From DASQHL01 sp963843685 (GTDB lineage: Bacteria; Chloroflexota; Dehalococcoidia; DSTF01; JACRBR01), in assembly GCA_963843685.1 (NCBI GenBank), contig CAWJLO010000020.1, forward strand, positions 62,001-126,000: a DNA stretch of 64,000 nt, read 5' to 3'. A model generated the notes under the pieces. It ran no database searches, was not told where the DNA came from, and saw nothing but the letters and a program-made list of their open reading frames with translations. Both the position numbers and the translations under genes were made by a program. Below, piece by piece: positions 50,351 through 59,101 of the stretch. Numbering within the stretch: position 1 is the first letter of the stretch; every line of letters starts with the position of its first letter.

Positions 50351-51081
50351 ACGTCGCGCCGCAGCGGATGCCGCCGCACGTCGATCCCTCTGTCGCTGAA
50401 GACCACGACATTTACCGTCTTGGCGATGTCTGGTGAGCCGGAGTAGTACGCGGGTACCGACCCGTCACCGGCCGGCTGCGGCACGTCCCAGTGGCCCAGC
50501 GCCACATAGTCGGCCCCCGTCGCGGCGATGTCGTCGTCGTGGATTAGCCAGCCCCGATGCGCGTCATGCGGACCCGTCACCCAATGCCCATGAGCCACGA
50601 CGATGTGCCATCGCAGCGAGCGCGCGCGTCGGGCCGGGATCGGCACCATGTCCGCATAGGCGACGTGCGGCACGCCAGTCACCTCCAGGTCCAGGTTCGG
50701 CAACTGGACCGCATCATCCGTCGTAACGCCAAGAACGTGCAGGTTCGGCAGATCCGTCATCCCGTCCCGGCGGTACACCGCATCGGCCGTGGCCGGATCG
50801 TGATTCCCCGGGAGGATCACCACCTCCATCGCCGCCTCGCTCAGCATGCGCCCGGCGCCGGCCACGACTTCCTGCGGCGTACGGTGGCTGTCAAACACGT
50901 CGCCCGCCAGGATCAGCGCCTGCGCGCCCGCCTCCGCAGCCGCGTCGAGCACGGCGACGAGCGCCGCCAACTCCTCGCCCGCCCGCGACCGCCCCCCGAT
51001 GTGGAGGTCGGAGCTGTGGGCGACGATGAGGTCGTCTTGCGGCCCCGCGCCATGGCCGTTCGAGTTGTCGCTGTCCTGCAC
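50347..51081 (-). CDS. metallophosphoesterase (calcineurin-like, SbcD/YfcE-type)
   Basis: The 244-residue protein carries all five dinuclear-metal motifs: HSSDLHIGG, LAGDVFDSH, LPGNHD, VVAHGHWV and ALGHWD. The layout resembles small exonuclease/phosphodiesterase proteins of the DNA-repair exonuclease group, without an SbcC partner. The start is uncertain. GTG 51081 is chosen because further extension would run through the thiolase terminator hairpin (51160-51195). Confidence 0.85.
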   Translation of the reverse strand: MQDSDNSNGHGAGPQDDLIVAHSSDLHIGGRSRAGEELAALVAVLDAAAEAGAQALILAGDVFDSHRTPQEVVAGAGRMLSEAAMEVVILPGNHDPATADAVYRRDGMTDLPNLHVLGVTTDDAVQLPNLDLEVTGVPHVAYADMVPIPARRARSLRWHIVVAHGHWVTGPHDAHRGWLIHDDDIAATGADYVALGHWDVPQPAGDGSVPAYYSGSPDIAKTVNVVVFSDRGIDVRRHPLRRDV

Positions 51082-51159
51082 GGCCGCATTCTCGCGCGCC
51101 GCCGCCCGGCGCGAAAGCGGAATGGTTGACGGCTCTCGCGCCAACGGAAGCGAAGAGAC

Positions 51160-51195
51160 GACAGTGGCCCCGGCATCGGTGCCGGGGCCACTGTC
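51160..51195 (-). terminator. perfect 16-bp hairpin downstream of the thiolase
   Basis: GACAGTGGCCCCGGCA and its exact complement TGCCGGGGCCACTGTC flank a four-base loop. On the minus strand it follows the thiolase stop by 18 bases and is followed by GTCTCTTC. Confidence 0.75.
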
Positions 51196-51213
51196 TGTCA
51201 CAGACGGCAAACC

Positions 51214-52524
51214 TTAGATCGCCTCGATCACCGTTGAGATGCCCATCCCGACGCCGATGCACTGCGTCGCCAGGCCGTAGCGCTTGCCGGACCGGCGCAG
51301 CTCGTGCGCGACCGTCGACACGAGCCGCGCGCCCGTCGCGCCCAGCGGGTGGCCGATGGCGATCGAGCCGCCGTTTACGTTCACGCGATCCATCGAAATG
51401 CCGAGGTCGCGGCAGGACGGGATGACCTGCGCCGCGAACGCCTCGTTGAACTCCACGCGGTCGATCTGCCCCGCCTCGATGCCGGCGTGGCGGAGCGCCT
51501 TCTTCGTCGCCGGAATCGGGCCCAGCCCCATCAGCTGCGGCTTGACGCCCGCGACGCCCATGCCGATGATGCGCGCCAGCGGCTGAAGCCCCAGCTCTTT
51601 CGCCTTCTTCTCGCTCATCAGGAGCGCCGCCGAGATGCCGTCGTTCGTCGGGCACGAGTTGCCCGCGGTGATGCGGATCTCCTGGCCGCCAAAGCTCTGG
51701 ATCCCGCCCACGGGCTTGAGCTGGCCGAGCGTCTCCATGTTCGTGCCCGGCCGCACGCACTCGTCGCGGTCAAACACGATCTGCTTCCCGTGCTCGTCGG
51801 GCAGCCAGTTGCCCTGGTCGTCGAACACCGGTGTCTCGACCTCCAACGGGATCACCTCATCCTTGTAGATCCCCTTATCGTAGGCCTGGGTCACCTTCCG
51901 ATGGCTGTCGACTGAGAACTGGTCCATCTCCTCGCGGGAGAGGTTGTACGTCTCCGCGACGTTCTGCGCCGTCTGCGTCATTGATGTGATGGGCGAGGCG
52001 TCCAGCACGTAGTCCGGAAACGGCACCGAATAGTTCTGATTGTGGTCCGGCGTCATGTTGCGCTGCATCTCGTTCATCTTGACGAGCTTCTTGTTGAACT
52101 CCGTGACCCGCGTCTTTGGCTTGCCGTCGCCGCCACCGCCTCCGAGCGATCGTCCCATGCGCTCGATGCCGAGCGCGATGCCGCACTCCGTGGCGCCGAC
52201 CATGATCGACTGCGCCACGCGGTGCAGCGTCTCCATGCTGGAACCGCACTGCCGGTTCGTGTCGAACGAACAGACCTCGGCGGGCAGGCCGGCGAGGTGC
52301 GCAACGTTGTTCGCACCGATGAGGATCAGCTCGCCGGCGCCCATCACGTTCCCGAGGCCGATGTCCTCGACCATCCACGGACTCACTTTCGGGTTCCGCT
52401 CCATGAGCGAGCGCAACACGAAGGCCGCGGCATCGTCCAGGCGGGTGGCCACCAGGCTGCCGCGGCCGCCGCGGCCGAACGCGGAGCGCGCGCCATCGAC
52501 CAGGACCACGTTGTTCAGTTCCAT
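51214..52524 (-). CDS. acetyl-CoA C-acyltransferase (thiolase)
   Basis: The 436-residue thiolase has the nucleophile Cys in NRQCGSSMETL (about residue 90). The His is in NGGSIAIGHPLGATGARL and the second Cys in ATQCIGVGMGISTV. It cleaves 3-ketoacyl-CoA in fatty-acid oxidation or condenses acetyl-CoA. An insertion of about 35 residues (ERMGRSLGGGGGDGKPKTRVTEFNKKLVKM) after the first domain lengthens it beyond the usual 390. AGGAGG precedes ATG 52524. It is a single gene with its own terminator. Confidence 0.94.
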   Translation of the reverse strand: MELNNVVLVDGARSAFGRGGRGSLVATRLDDAAAFVLRSLMERNPKVSPWMVEDIGLGNVMGAGELILIGANNVAHLAGLPAEVCSFDTNRQCGSSMETLHRVAQSIMVGATECGIALGIERMGRSLGGGGGDGKPKTRVTEFNKKLVKMNEMQRNMTPDHNQNYSVPFPDYVLDASPITSMTQTAQNVAETYNLSREEMDQFSVDSHRKVTQAYDKGIYKDEVIPLEVETPVFDDQGNWLPDEHGKQIVFDRDECVRPGTNMETLGQLKPVGGIQSFGGQEIRITAGNSCPTNDGISAALLMSEKKAKELGLQPLARIIGMGVAGVKPQLMGLGPIPATKKALRHAGIEAGQIDRVEFNEAFAAQVIPSCRDLGISMDRVNVNGGSIAIGHPLGATGARLVSTVAHELRRSGKRYGLATQCIGVGMGISTVIEAI

Positions 52525-52698
52525 ATCGTTCCTCCTAGAGCACTTGCATACGCAACGCGGACCGGCCGCAGACGCGAGCATCAGCATAGATCAGTCGATT
52601 GCTAGGAGCTATTCGCTATGGGCGTTGAGCGATATGGGCATCGCTTCTCGATTGCCCCCCGGCCGCGCCTGCCGCACCATGGCGGCGGAGGCGGAACG

Positions 52699-54066
52699 AT
52701 GCGCGAGAACACCGTCAAGGCGAAGTGGCGGCGCGGCGAAGTGGCGTTCGGCGCCTGGCTCACCATCGGCAACTCCTACTCGGCGGAGCTGGTGGCGCAT
52801 CAGGGGTTCGACTGGATCTGCATCGACATGCAGCACGGCATCATCGACTTCCAGACGGCGGTCGAGATGATGCAGGCCATCGGCAGCACCCGCGCGATGC
52901 CGTTCGTACGTGTCCCCTCGAACGACTTCGCGGCGATCGGGCGCGTGCTGGACGCCGGTGCGATGGGGATCATCGTCCCCATGGTCAACAGCGTTGCCGA
53001 GGCGCGCCAGGTGGTCGCTGCGTGCCGCTACTTCCCGGAGGGCGCACGCAGCTACGGCGCCACGCGCGCCGGGCTGTACGCCGGCCCCGACTACTTCGAC
53101 CACGCCAATGAGGAGATCGCCTGCATCCCGATGATCGAGACGCGCCAGGCACTCGAAGCGCTCGATGACATCCTCGCCGTCCCCGGGATCGACGCCGCGT
53201 ACGTCGGCCCCGCGGACATGAGCATCACGCTGGGGCTGCCGCCTCGCGCGGACAACGGCGGCGCATTCGAGGCAGCGCGCGTGCGGATCGCCCAGGCGTG
53301 TCTGGCCCGCGGTATCGCTCCCGGCATTCATGCGAACGCAGCGCTGGCTGAGCGCCACGTCGCCGCCGGCTATCGCATGATCACGGTCAGCAGCGACGTG
53401 CCGTCGCTGGTCGGGGCGAGCGCCGCTGACCTGCGCACGGCGCGCGGCGCCGTCAATCGTGTGCGCGGGCTGTACGTCATCGTCGATCCGGCGGCATGTG
53501 GCGGGCGGGATCCTGTCGACGTCGCGAAGATGGCCCTCCAGGGCGGCGCAAGCATCGTCCAGTGGAGGGACAAGGTGCGCGACAAGGGCGACCAGCTCTC
53601 GGACGCGCAGGCCATCGCGGCGCTCTGCCGCCAGCACGGCGCGCTCTTCGTCATGAACGACCACGCCGATCTCGCCGCTGCTTGCGGCGCAGGCGGGCTG
53701 CATCTCGGCCAGCACGACCTGCCGATTGGCGCCGCGCGACTGGTGGCCGGCGGCGCCACGATCATCGGCGTCTCAACGAACACGGTCGAGGAGGCGCGCG
53801 CGGCAGAAGCTACAGGCGCGGACTACGTGGCCGTCGGCTCGATCTTTCCAACTGCATCCAAAGCTGGGCCTCGTCCGGCGAGCCTTGATCGGCTGCGCGA
53901 GGTGAAGGCGGCGGTCCGTGTTCCGGTCGTGGCGATCGGCGGCATCAACCGCGACAACATTCGCGACGTCGTGACGAGCGGGGCGGATGCGGTCGCCGTG
54001 ATCAGTGCCGTATGCGGCGCCGACGACCCTCGCGGTGCCGCTGAGGAACTGGCGCGCGCGTTCTAG
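52699..54066 (+). CDS. fusion of HpcH/HpaI-type aldolase and thiamine-phosphate synthase (ThiE)
   Basis: The 455-residue protein joins two complete enzymes. Residues 1 to about 255 form a HpcH/HpaI class-II aldolase (WICIDMQHGIID with the catalytic His, FVRVPSND with the Arg, PMIETRQALEAL with the metal Glu, AAYVGPADMSITLG with the metal Asp). Residues about 257-455 form ThiE (GLYVIVDPAACGG, IVQWRDK, FVMNDHADLA, GLHLGQHD, GVSTNTVEEA, VAIGGINRDN). ThiE couples HMP-PP and thiazole phosphate. Both active sites look intact and the junction has no stop or frame change. The ATG is preceded by GGAGG. The combination is unusual, and no thi genes are nearby. Confidence 0.9.
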   Translation: MRENTVKAKWRRGEVAFGAWLTIGNSYSAELVAHQGFDWICIDMQHGIIDFQTAVEMMQAIGSTRAMPFVRVPSNDFAAIGRVLDAGAMGIIVPMVNSVAEARQVVAACRYFPEGARSYGATRAGLYAGPDYFDHANEEIACIPMIETRQALEALDDILAVPGIDAAYVGPADMSITLGLPPRADNGGAFEAARVRIAQACLARGIAPGIHANAALAERHVAAGYRMITVSSDVPSLVGASAADLRTARGAVNRVRGLYVIVDPAACGGRDPVDVAKMALQGGASIVQWRDKVRDKGDQLSDAQAIAALCRQHGALFVMNDHADLAAACGAGGLHLGQHDLPIGAARLVAGGATIIGVSTNTVEEARAAEATGADYVAVGSIFPTASKAGPRPASLDRLREVKAAVRVPVVAIGGINRDNIRDVVTSGADAVAVISAVCGADDPRGAAEELARAF

Positions 54067-54085
54067 CCGCGGAGCAAAGGCGCAG

Positions 54086-54823
54086 TCAGCTCGTTTGCGC
54101 TGCGGTGAGCGCTCTCAGACTTCCAACAGCGACGTCGATCAACGAACTCGGGATCTCCCATGTCTGGAACTTCCACCCTCTGAACGAGCGGAAACCTTCG
54201 AAGTCGATCGTGTACTTCGACCGTCGCCCCTCCCGGGTGCGCGTGATGATCCCCTCCGTCTCGAGCTGCCCGATGACGCCGAGCGCCGCCCGCTCAGTGA
54301 TGCCGATCGAATCGGCGAGCTCGCGCACGGTGCGGCGCTGATCGCTGGCGAGTGCGAGCAGCATCAGCATCTGGTTTGTGAAGAATCCCCACGACCCTGC
54401 TCGCGTCCGGAGCTTTTGCTCGTGCACGGGCGCTTTCGGCGGCGGATGGTGCTCCCCGCTCTCACCGGCGAGAGCGAACAACGTGCGCACCACGACGTCG
54501 ACGAACGGGCGTGGCGTCATGGAACCGCCCACGCTGCTGCTACGCCGTCCCGCAGCGAGCCGCTCGAAGTTCACGGAGTACGTATTGCGCCGCCCGTCTC
54601 TCTTTCTCGTGATGATCTCGTCGACGTCGAGATCGCGGAGGAGTGCCAGGGTCGCCCGCTCGGTGATCCCGATGCCCTGCGCGATCGCCCGCACCGTCGA
54701 ATCGGGGTTGAGGACGATGTAGATCAGTACCAGGGTGTAATTGGTAAGAAAGCTCCAGCCTGGCGTCGTCTTCGACTCCGGAGCCGCGAGTGTTGAGGTG
54801 GGGGTGCGATTCATGCCCGGCAT
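54086..54823 (-). CDS. transcriptional regulator with two tandem winged-helix domains
   Basis: The 245-residue protein contains an internal duplication. Copy 1 (about 20-86) reads PGWSFLTNYTLVLIYIVLNP, VRAIAQGIGITERATLALLRDL, IITRKRDGRRNTYSVN. Copy 2 (about 142-208) reads GSWGFFTNQMLMLLALASDQ, VRELADSIGITERAALGVIGQL, IITRTREGRRSKYTID. Each is a MarR-like winged helix with recognition helix and Arg-rich wing. A linker of about 55 residues (SSSVGGSMTPRPFVDVVVRTLFAL) separates them. One chain could thus bind two half-sites. It is divergent from aconitase, which may be its target. Confidence 0.75.
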   Translation of the reverse strand: MPGMNRTPTSTLAAPESKTTPGWSFLTNYTLVLIYIVLNPDSTVRAIAQGIGITERATLALLRDLDVDEIITRKRDGRRNTYSVNFERLAAGRRSSSVGGSMTPRPFVDVVVRTLFALAGESGEHHPPPKAPVHEQKLRTRAGSWGFFTNQMLMLLALASDQRRTVRELADSIGITERAALGVIGQLETEGIITRTREGRRSKYTIDFEGFRSFRGWKFQTWEIPSSLIDVAVGSLRALTAAQTS

Positions 54824-54985
54824 TTCACGAAAGCCCTAACCTGTTATCGGGTTCAGGTGTATCTTGCTCCTGCCGGCGCGGCATTTCAACCCCCAAAATC
54901 CGCCGTATTCGGGCGCGTGCAGATTGCGCGGCCTAGAATGGAGCACGGCGGCGCCCACTGTTCGCGCCCTGGAAGGAGCCTCGAC

Positions 54986-57748
54986 ATGCCCCCGCTCGAC
55001 AGCTTCCGCAGCCGCTCCGACTTGCGTGTGGGCGGCCGCTCGGTCGACGTGTACCGCCTTGACGCGCTCGAGGCTGCCGGCGTCGGCCACGTCTCCCGCC
55101 TGCCCATCTCGATCAAGATCCTGCTCGAGAACCTGCTGCGGCACGAGGACGGCCGCAGCGTGACGAAGGACGACGTCGCGGCACTTGCGGCCTGGGATCC
55201 GGCCGCGCCCTCTGACCGCGAACTGGCGTTCCGGCCCGCGCGCGTGCTGTTGCAGGACTTCACCGGCGTGCCGTCCGTCGTGGACCTCGCGGCGATGCGC
55301 GACGCGATCAAGGCGTTGGGCGGCGACCCTCGTCGCATCAATCCGCTGCAGCCATCCGACCTCGTGATCGATCACTCGGTGCAAGTGGACCAGTACGGGA
55401 GCACCGGCGCGTTCACGTTCAACGCGCGGCTTGAGTTCGAGCGGAACAAGGAGCGCTACGGGCTGTTGCGCTGGGGACAGGACGCGTTCGACAACTTCCG
55501 CGTCGTGCCGCCAGACACCGGCATCGTCCACCAGGTCAATCTCGAATATCTGGCGAGCGTCGCGTTCGAGAAGCAGGAGGACGGCGCGACTGTCGTCTAC
55601 CCGGACTCGGTCGTCGGCACGGACTCGCACACGACGATGATCAACGGACTCGCTGTGCTCGGCTGGGGCGTAGGCGGCATCGAGGCGGAGGCGGCCATGC
55701 TGGGCCAGCCGATGCCGATGCTCACGCCGGAGGTGATCGGCTTCAAGCTGACGGGCCAGCTGCGCGAGGGCGCCACCGCCACCGACCTCGTGCTCACCGT
55801 CACGCAGATGCTGCGCGCCAAGGGCGTCGTCGGCAAGTTCGTCGAGTTCTACGGCACCGGGCTCTCGGGCCTGCCGCTGCCCGATCGCGCGACGATCGCC
55901 AACATGGCGCCGGAGTACGGCGCGACGATGGGATTCTTCCCGTGCGACGCCGTCACCATCGACTACCTGCGCTTCACCGGGCGACCGGAGCCGCTGGTCG
56001 CGCTGGCGGAGGCGTACACAAAGGCGCAGGGATTGTTCCGCACGGACGACATGCCCGAGCCGCTGTTCACCGACACGCTGCACCTCGACCTCGGCGACGT
56101 AGAGCCCAGCATCGCCGGGCCGCGGCGGCCGCAGGACCGCGTGCCGCTCTCCGGATCGAAGGCGGCGTGGCGTACGACCGTCGCGTCGATGCTGGAGGGG
56201 CAGACGGCGGGCATCGACCAAACGCGGCTCAGCACGTGGGTCGCTGAGGGCGGCGCCCCCGTCGACGGGCAACCGACGGCTTCGCCGTTCGAGCCGGTGC
56301 CGTGCACGCACAACGGCGCATCGTTCCACCTGACGCACGGCGCCGTCGTCATCGCGGCGATCACGAGCTGCACCAACACGTCGAACCCGAAGGTGATGCT
56401 GGCGGCGGGGCTCCTCGCGCGGAACGCCGTCGAGCGCGGACTCCAGACGAAGCCCTGGGTGAAGACGAGCCTGGCGCCCGGATCGAAGGTCGTGACGGAC
56501 TATCTCGACAAGGCCGGGCTGACGTCGTATCTGGAACGGCTGGGGTTCTATCTGGTCGGCTACGGCTGCACGACGTGCATCGGCAACTCCGGGCCGCTGC
56601 CCGAGGCCGTGTCGCAGGCGATCCGCGACGGCAATCTCGTCGCCACGTCGGTGCTGTCCGGCAACCGCAACTTCGAGGGGCGCATCCAGCAGGAGGTGCG
56701 CGCGAACTACCTTGCGTCGCCACCGCTCGTGGTGGCGTACGCGCTCGCAGGCACGATGGACATCGACCTGCTGCGCGAGCCGTTGGGCACGGCGAAGGAC
56801 GGCGCGGCCGTGTACCTGCGTGACCTCTGGCCGACGCAGGCGCAGATCGAAGAGACGGCGCGCGCGTCGGTCGAATCCGAGATGTTCCGGTCGAAGTACC
56901 GCTACGTCTTCGAAGGCGAGGAGGACTGGCGGAACCTGGACGTGCCGCAGGGTGAGTTGTTCGCCTGGGATCCCGACTCCACCTACCTGAAGCTGCCACC
57001 GTACTTCGACGGGATGACGATGGAGCCCGCACCGCCTGGCGACGTGAAAGGCGCGCGCGTGCTGGCGTTGCTCGGCGACTCGGTGACGACGGACCACATC
57101 TCGCCGGCGGGGTCGATCCCGAAGGACAGCCCGGCGGGCAAGTACCTGATCCAGCACGAGGTCTCGCCCGAGGACTTCAACTCGTACGGCACGCGACGCG
57201 GCAACCACGAGGTGATGGTGCGCGGGACGTTCGCGAACATCCGACTGCGCAATCAGCTCGCCCCCGGCACCGAGGGCGGCTGGACGCGCCACATGCCGGA
57301 CGGCGAGCAGATGACGATCTTCGAGGCCAGCGAGCGGTACCGCGCTGAGGGCGTGCCCCTGATCGTCATCGCAGGCGCGGAGTACGGGACGGGGTCGTCG
57401 CGGGACTGGGCGGCGAAGGGCACGGCGCTGCTGGGCGCGCGTGCGGCGATCGCGAAGAGCTTCGAGCGGATCCACCGCAGCAACCTCATCGGCATGGGTG
57501 TGCTGCCGTTGCAGTTCGAGACGGGGCAGGACGCGGCGTCGCTCGGGCTCACGGGCAAGGAGACGTACGACATCGACGGCATAGCAGGCGGGCTGACGCC
57601 GGGAGCGAGGCTGACGGTGCGGGCGCGCGCCGACGATGGCGCCGTGAAGGTGTTCCAGGTGCTGTGCCGGATCGATACGCCGGTGGAGATGGACTACTAC
57701 CACCATGGCGGGATCCTGCCTTTCGTGCTGCGGCAGCTGTTGCGTTAG
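54986..57748 (+). CDS. acnA: aconitate hydratase (AcnA/IRP1 type)
   Basis: The 920-residue enzyme isomerises citrate to isocitrate in the TCA cycle. The [4Fe-4S] Cys are visible as ITSCTNTSNP and YGCTTCIGNSGPL. Other blocks are GTDSHTTMINGLAVLGWGVGGIEAEAAMLG, SVTTDHISPAGSIP, and EYGTGSSRDWAAKG with the active-site Ser. Length and domain order match the AcnA group. GGAAGGAG lies seven bases before ATG 54986. A TAGAAT hexamer at 54934-54939 may be its -10 box. The winged-helix regulator is transcribed divergently. Confidence 0.96.
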   Translation: MPPLDSFRSRSDLRVGGRSVDVYRLDALEAAGVGHVSRLPISIKILLENLLRHEDGRSVTKDDVAALAAWDPAAPSDRELAFRPARVLLQDFTGVPSVVDLAAMRDAIKALGGDPRRINPLQPSDLVIDHSVQVDQYGSTGAFTFNARLEFERNKERYGLLRWGQDAFDNFRVVPPDTGIVHQVNLEYLASVAFEKQEDGATVVYPDSVVGTDSHTTMINGLAVLGWGVGGIEAEAAMLGQPMPMLTPEVIGFKLTGQLREGATATDLVLTVTQMLRAKGVVGKFVEFYGTGLSGLPLPDRATIANMAPEYGATMGFFPCDAVTIDYLRFTGRPEPLVALAEAYTKAQGLFRTDDMPEPLFTDTLHLDLGDVEPSIAGPRRPQDRVPLSGSKAAWRTTVASMLEGQTAGIDQTRLSTWVAEGGAPVDGQPTASPFEPVPCTHNGASFHLTHGAVVIAAITSCTNTSNPKVMLAAGLLARNAVERGLQTKPWVKTSLAPGSKVVTDYLDKAGLTSYLERLGFYLVGYGCTTCIGNSGPLPEAVSQAIRDGNLVATSVLSGNRNFEGRIQQEVRANYLASPPLVVAYALAGTMDIDLLREPLGTAKDGAAVYLRDLWPTQAQIEETARASVESEMFRSKYRYVFEGEEDWRNLDVPQGELFAWDPDSTYLKLPPYFDGMTMEPAPPGDVKGARVLALLGDSVTTDHISPAGSIPKDSPAGKYLIQHEVSPEDFNSYGTRRGNHEVMVRGTFANIRLRNQLAPGTEGGWTRHMPDGEQMTIFEASERYRAEGVPLIVIAGAEYGTGSSRDWAAKGTALLGARAAIAKSFERIHRSNLIGMGVLPLQFETGQDAASLGLTGKETYDIDGIAGGLTPGARLTVRARADDGAVKVFQVLCRIDTPVEMDYYHHGGILPFVLRQLLR

Positions 57749-58124
57749 ATCGCGAATCCACTTAACGCTTTGGTAAGGCTGAAGCTGAATTGTAGGATTA
57801 TGTCTGCTCGGAACCTTGCCCTCTCTCCCTGCCCTGCGGGGAGTCCACGACTGCCGCTGCCCCACAAGGGGACGGTGGTTGCGGGTCCCCGGTGTCTGCG
57901 CGCACTGCTGGAACATGGGGCGAGCGTACGCCGGGCGTAATGCGATCTCCTAGCGTTTCATGTCACTGGCCGGTGCGGAGGGACGCCCGCGATCCCTCGC
58001 GCTGCGCGCACGTGGGGACGGCACAGGCGGGGGCGCCTGTGCTCCGTGGGCCTGCTCGTGAATAGTTGCTGAGGTGCGTGGACCGGTGAGACGCGGCGGG
58101 GACGCCCGCGGTCATGCGTCCGCA
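57749..58124. other. non-coding interval with GC-rich inverted repeats
   Basis: No supported gene lies in these 376 bases. GCACAGGCG-GGGG-CGCCTGTGC (58021-58042) is a perfect nine-base hairpin. The phrase GGACGCCCGCG occurs twice (about 57983 and 58103). Such GC-rich palindromic phrases often are dispersed repeats in Chloroflexota-like genomes. No clear terminator with T tract for acnA is seen. Confidence 0.5.
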
Positions 58125-58940
58125 TCAGGCATCGAGCCAGCCGAGGGCCTGGCACCAGAACGTCGCCCAATAGGCGCCGGGATGGGCGGCCCACGCTCGC
58201 CATGCGGCGGCGATCGCCGATAGCTCGCGCGCGTCGCTGACGGCGAGCAAGGTCGCGCGGTCGACCATCGGCGGCGATTCGACGTAGGCCGCCCACCAGG
58301 CGCCGGTGCGGGCGGTCGCTTCCGATGTGGCCTCGCAGTTGGCGACGGCGAAGCCCTGCGTGCGGGTGAAGCCGGCCTCGTGCAGGAGCGCGCGCAATCG
58401 CTTGCCGACGCGGGGGTCGCCGCCGCCTGAGCGGATGCGCAGCTCTCGCAGGATCTCGAACGTGCGGAGGAGCAGCGGGTCGTCCGGGAAGATGACGCAC
58501 CCATCGTGGTCGGCATCTGCGAGCGCAGTGATGCCGCCCGGTTTCAGCACGCGGCGCATCTCGCGCACGGCGGCGAGCGGATTGGGCAGGTGCTGGAGGA
58601 CGGCGTGGGAGAACACGACGTCGAACGAGGCGTCCGGGAACGGGAGCGCACAGACATCGGCGACATCGAAGCGGGCGTTGCTGCAGGAAAGCGATGCGGC
58701 GTGCGCGCGGGCTGCCTCGATGGCGTCAGGGCTGGCGTCGATGCCGACGGTCTCGGCGGGGGCGACGGCCTGAGCGAGGCCGACGGTGATGCTGCCGGGG
58801 CCGCAGCCGCAGTCGAGCAGCCGCATGCCGGGCTTGAGGTGCGGAAGGAGGAAGGCGGCGTTCACCTGCGCGGTGCGGCGGGCGTGCGCGGGCCGGTGGG
58901 CGCCGCGGAGCCAGCGGTCGAAGTCGGGTTGCGTGGTCAT
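58125..58940 (-). CDS. class-I SAM-dependent methyltransferase
   Basis: The 271-residue Rossmann methyltransferase has motif I LLDCGCGPGSIT, motif II VGIDASPDAIEAAR, motif III/IV FDVVFSHAVLQHLPNP and LKPGGITALAD. A C-terminal substrate region (LLLRTFEILRELRIRSGGGDPRVGKRLRALL) follows. The substrate is unknown. ATG 58940 has GGAGAA six bases upstream. The 160-base leader contains a short reading frame with its own ribosome-binding site and two hairpins, which suggests attenuation control. Confidence 0.85.
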   Translation of the reverse strand: MTTQPDFDRWLRGAHRPAHARRTAQVNAAFLLPHLKPGMRLLDCGCGPGSITVGLAQAVAPAETVGIDASPDAIEAARAHAASLSCSNARFDVADVCALPFPDASFDVVFSHAVLQHLPNPLAAVREMRRVLKPGGITALADADHDGCVIFPDDPLLLRTFEILRELRIRSGGGDPRVGKRLRALLHEAGFTRTQGFAVANCEATSEATARTGAWWAAYVESPPMVDRATLLAVSDARELSAIAAAWRAWAAHPGAYWATFWCQALGWLDA

Positions 58941-58963
58941 GGCACTTCTCCTCGAAACGAATA

Positions 58964-58986
58964 GCCGCGGGATGCGCGCCCGCGGC
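58964..58986 (-). promoter_or_regulatory. leader hairpin before the methyltransferase ribosome-binding site
   Basis: The stem GCCGCGGG/CCCGCGGC (8 bp) with a seven-base loop ends about 10 bases before the GGAGAA of the methyltransferase gene. Confidence 0.5.
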
Positions 58987-59007
58987 CATCGAGGATGTGC
59001 CGTGCGT

Positions 59008-59050
59008 CCGGCGGCTGACCACCGGACAAACCCGGCGGTCAGCCGCCGGA
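59008..59050 (-). promoter_or_regulatory. long leader hairpin overlapping the leader-peptide stop
   Basis: TCCGGCGGCTGACC pairs perfectly with GGTCAGCCGCCGGA, continued after one mismatch by CCGG/CCGG, around a six-base loop: 18 base pairs in all. On the minus strand the stop codon of the small upstream frame lies inside the stem. Confidence 0.6.
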
Positions 59051-59101
59051 TCTGGCGCGCGTCTCGCCGTTGATGTGATGGAGCGTTGCTTTCCCGCTCA
59101 C
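59039..59101 (-). CDS. possible 20-residue leader peptide
   Basis: GTG 59101 follows GGAAGGAGG (three bases after the G tract, rather close) and opens a 20-codon frame, encoding MSGKATLHHINGETRARSGG. It ends within the left arm of the long hairpin. A TACAAT at about 59146-59141 on the minus strand could start the transcript. Whether it is translated is unknown; the arrangement recalls attenuation leaders. Confidence 0.35.
   Translation of the reverse strand: MSGKATLHHINGETRARSGG

Noticed and set aside
51082..51210. 43-codon N-terminal extension of the metallophosphoesterase
   Set aside because: It would encode the thiolase terminator hairpin; the phosphoesterase domain begins later.
52600..55000. 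Replication origin at the skew switch
   Set aside because: No dnaA, gyrB, parAB or clustered TTATCCACA-like boxes noticed; only the composition change is reported.
54836..57916. Minus-strand open frame of over 1000 codons opposite aconitase
   Set aside because: It is a shadow of acnA in GC-rich DNA: very rich in Arg, His and Val, with no domain pattern, while the + strand has full aconitase motifs.
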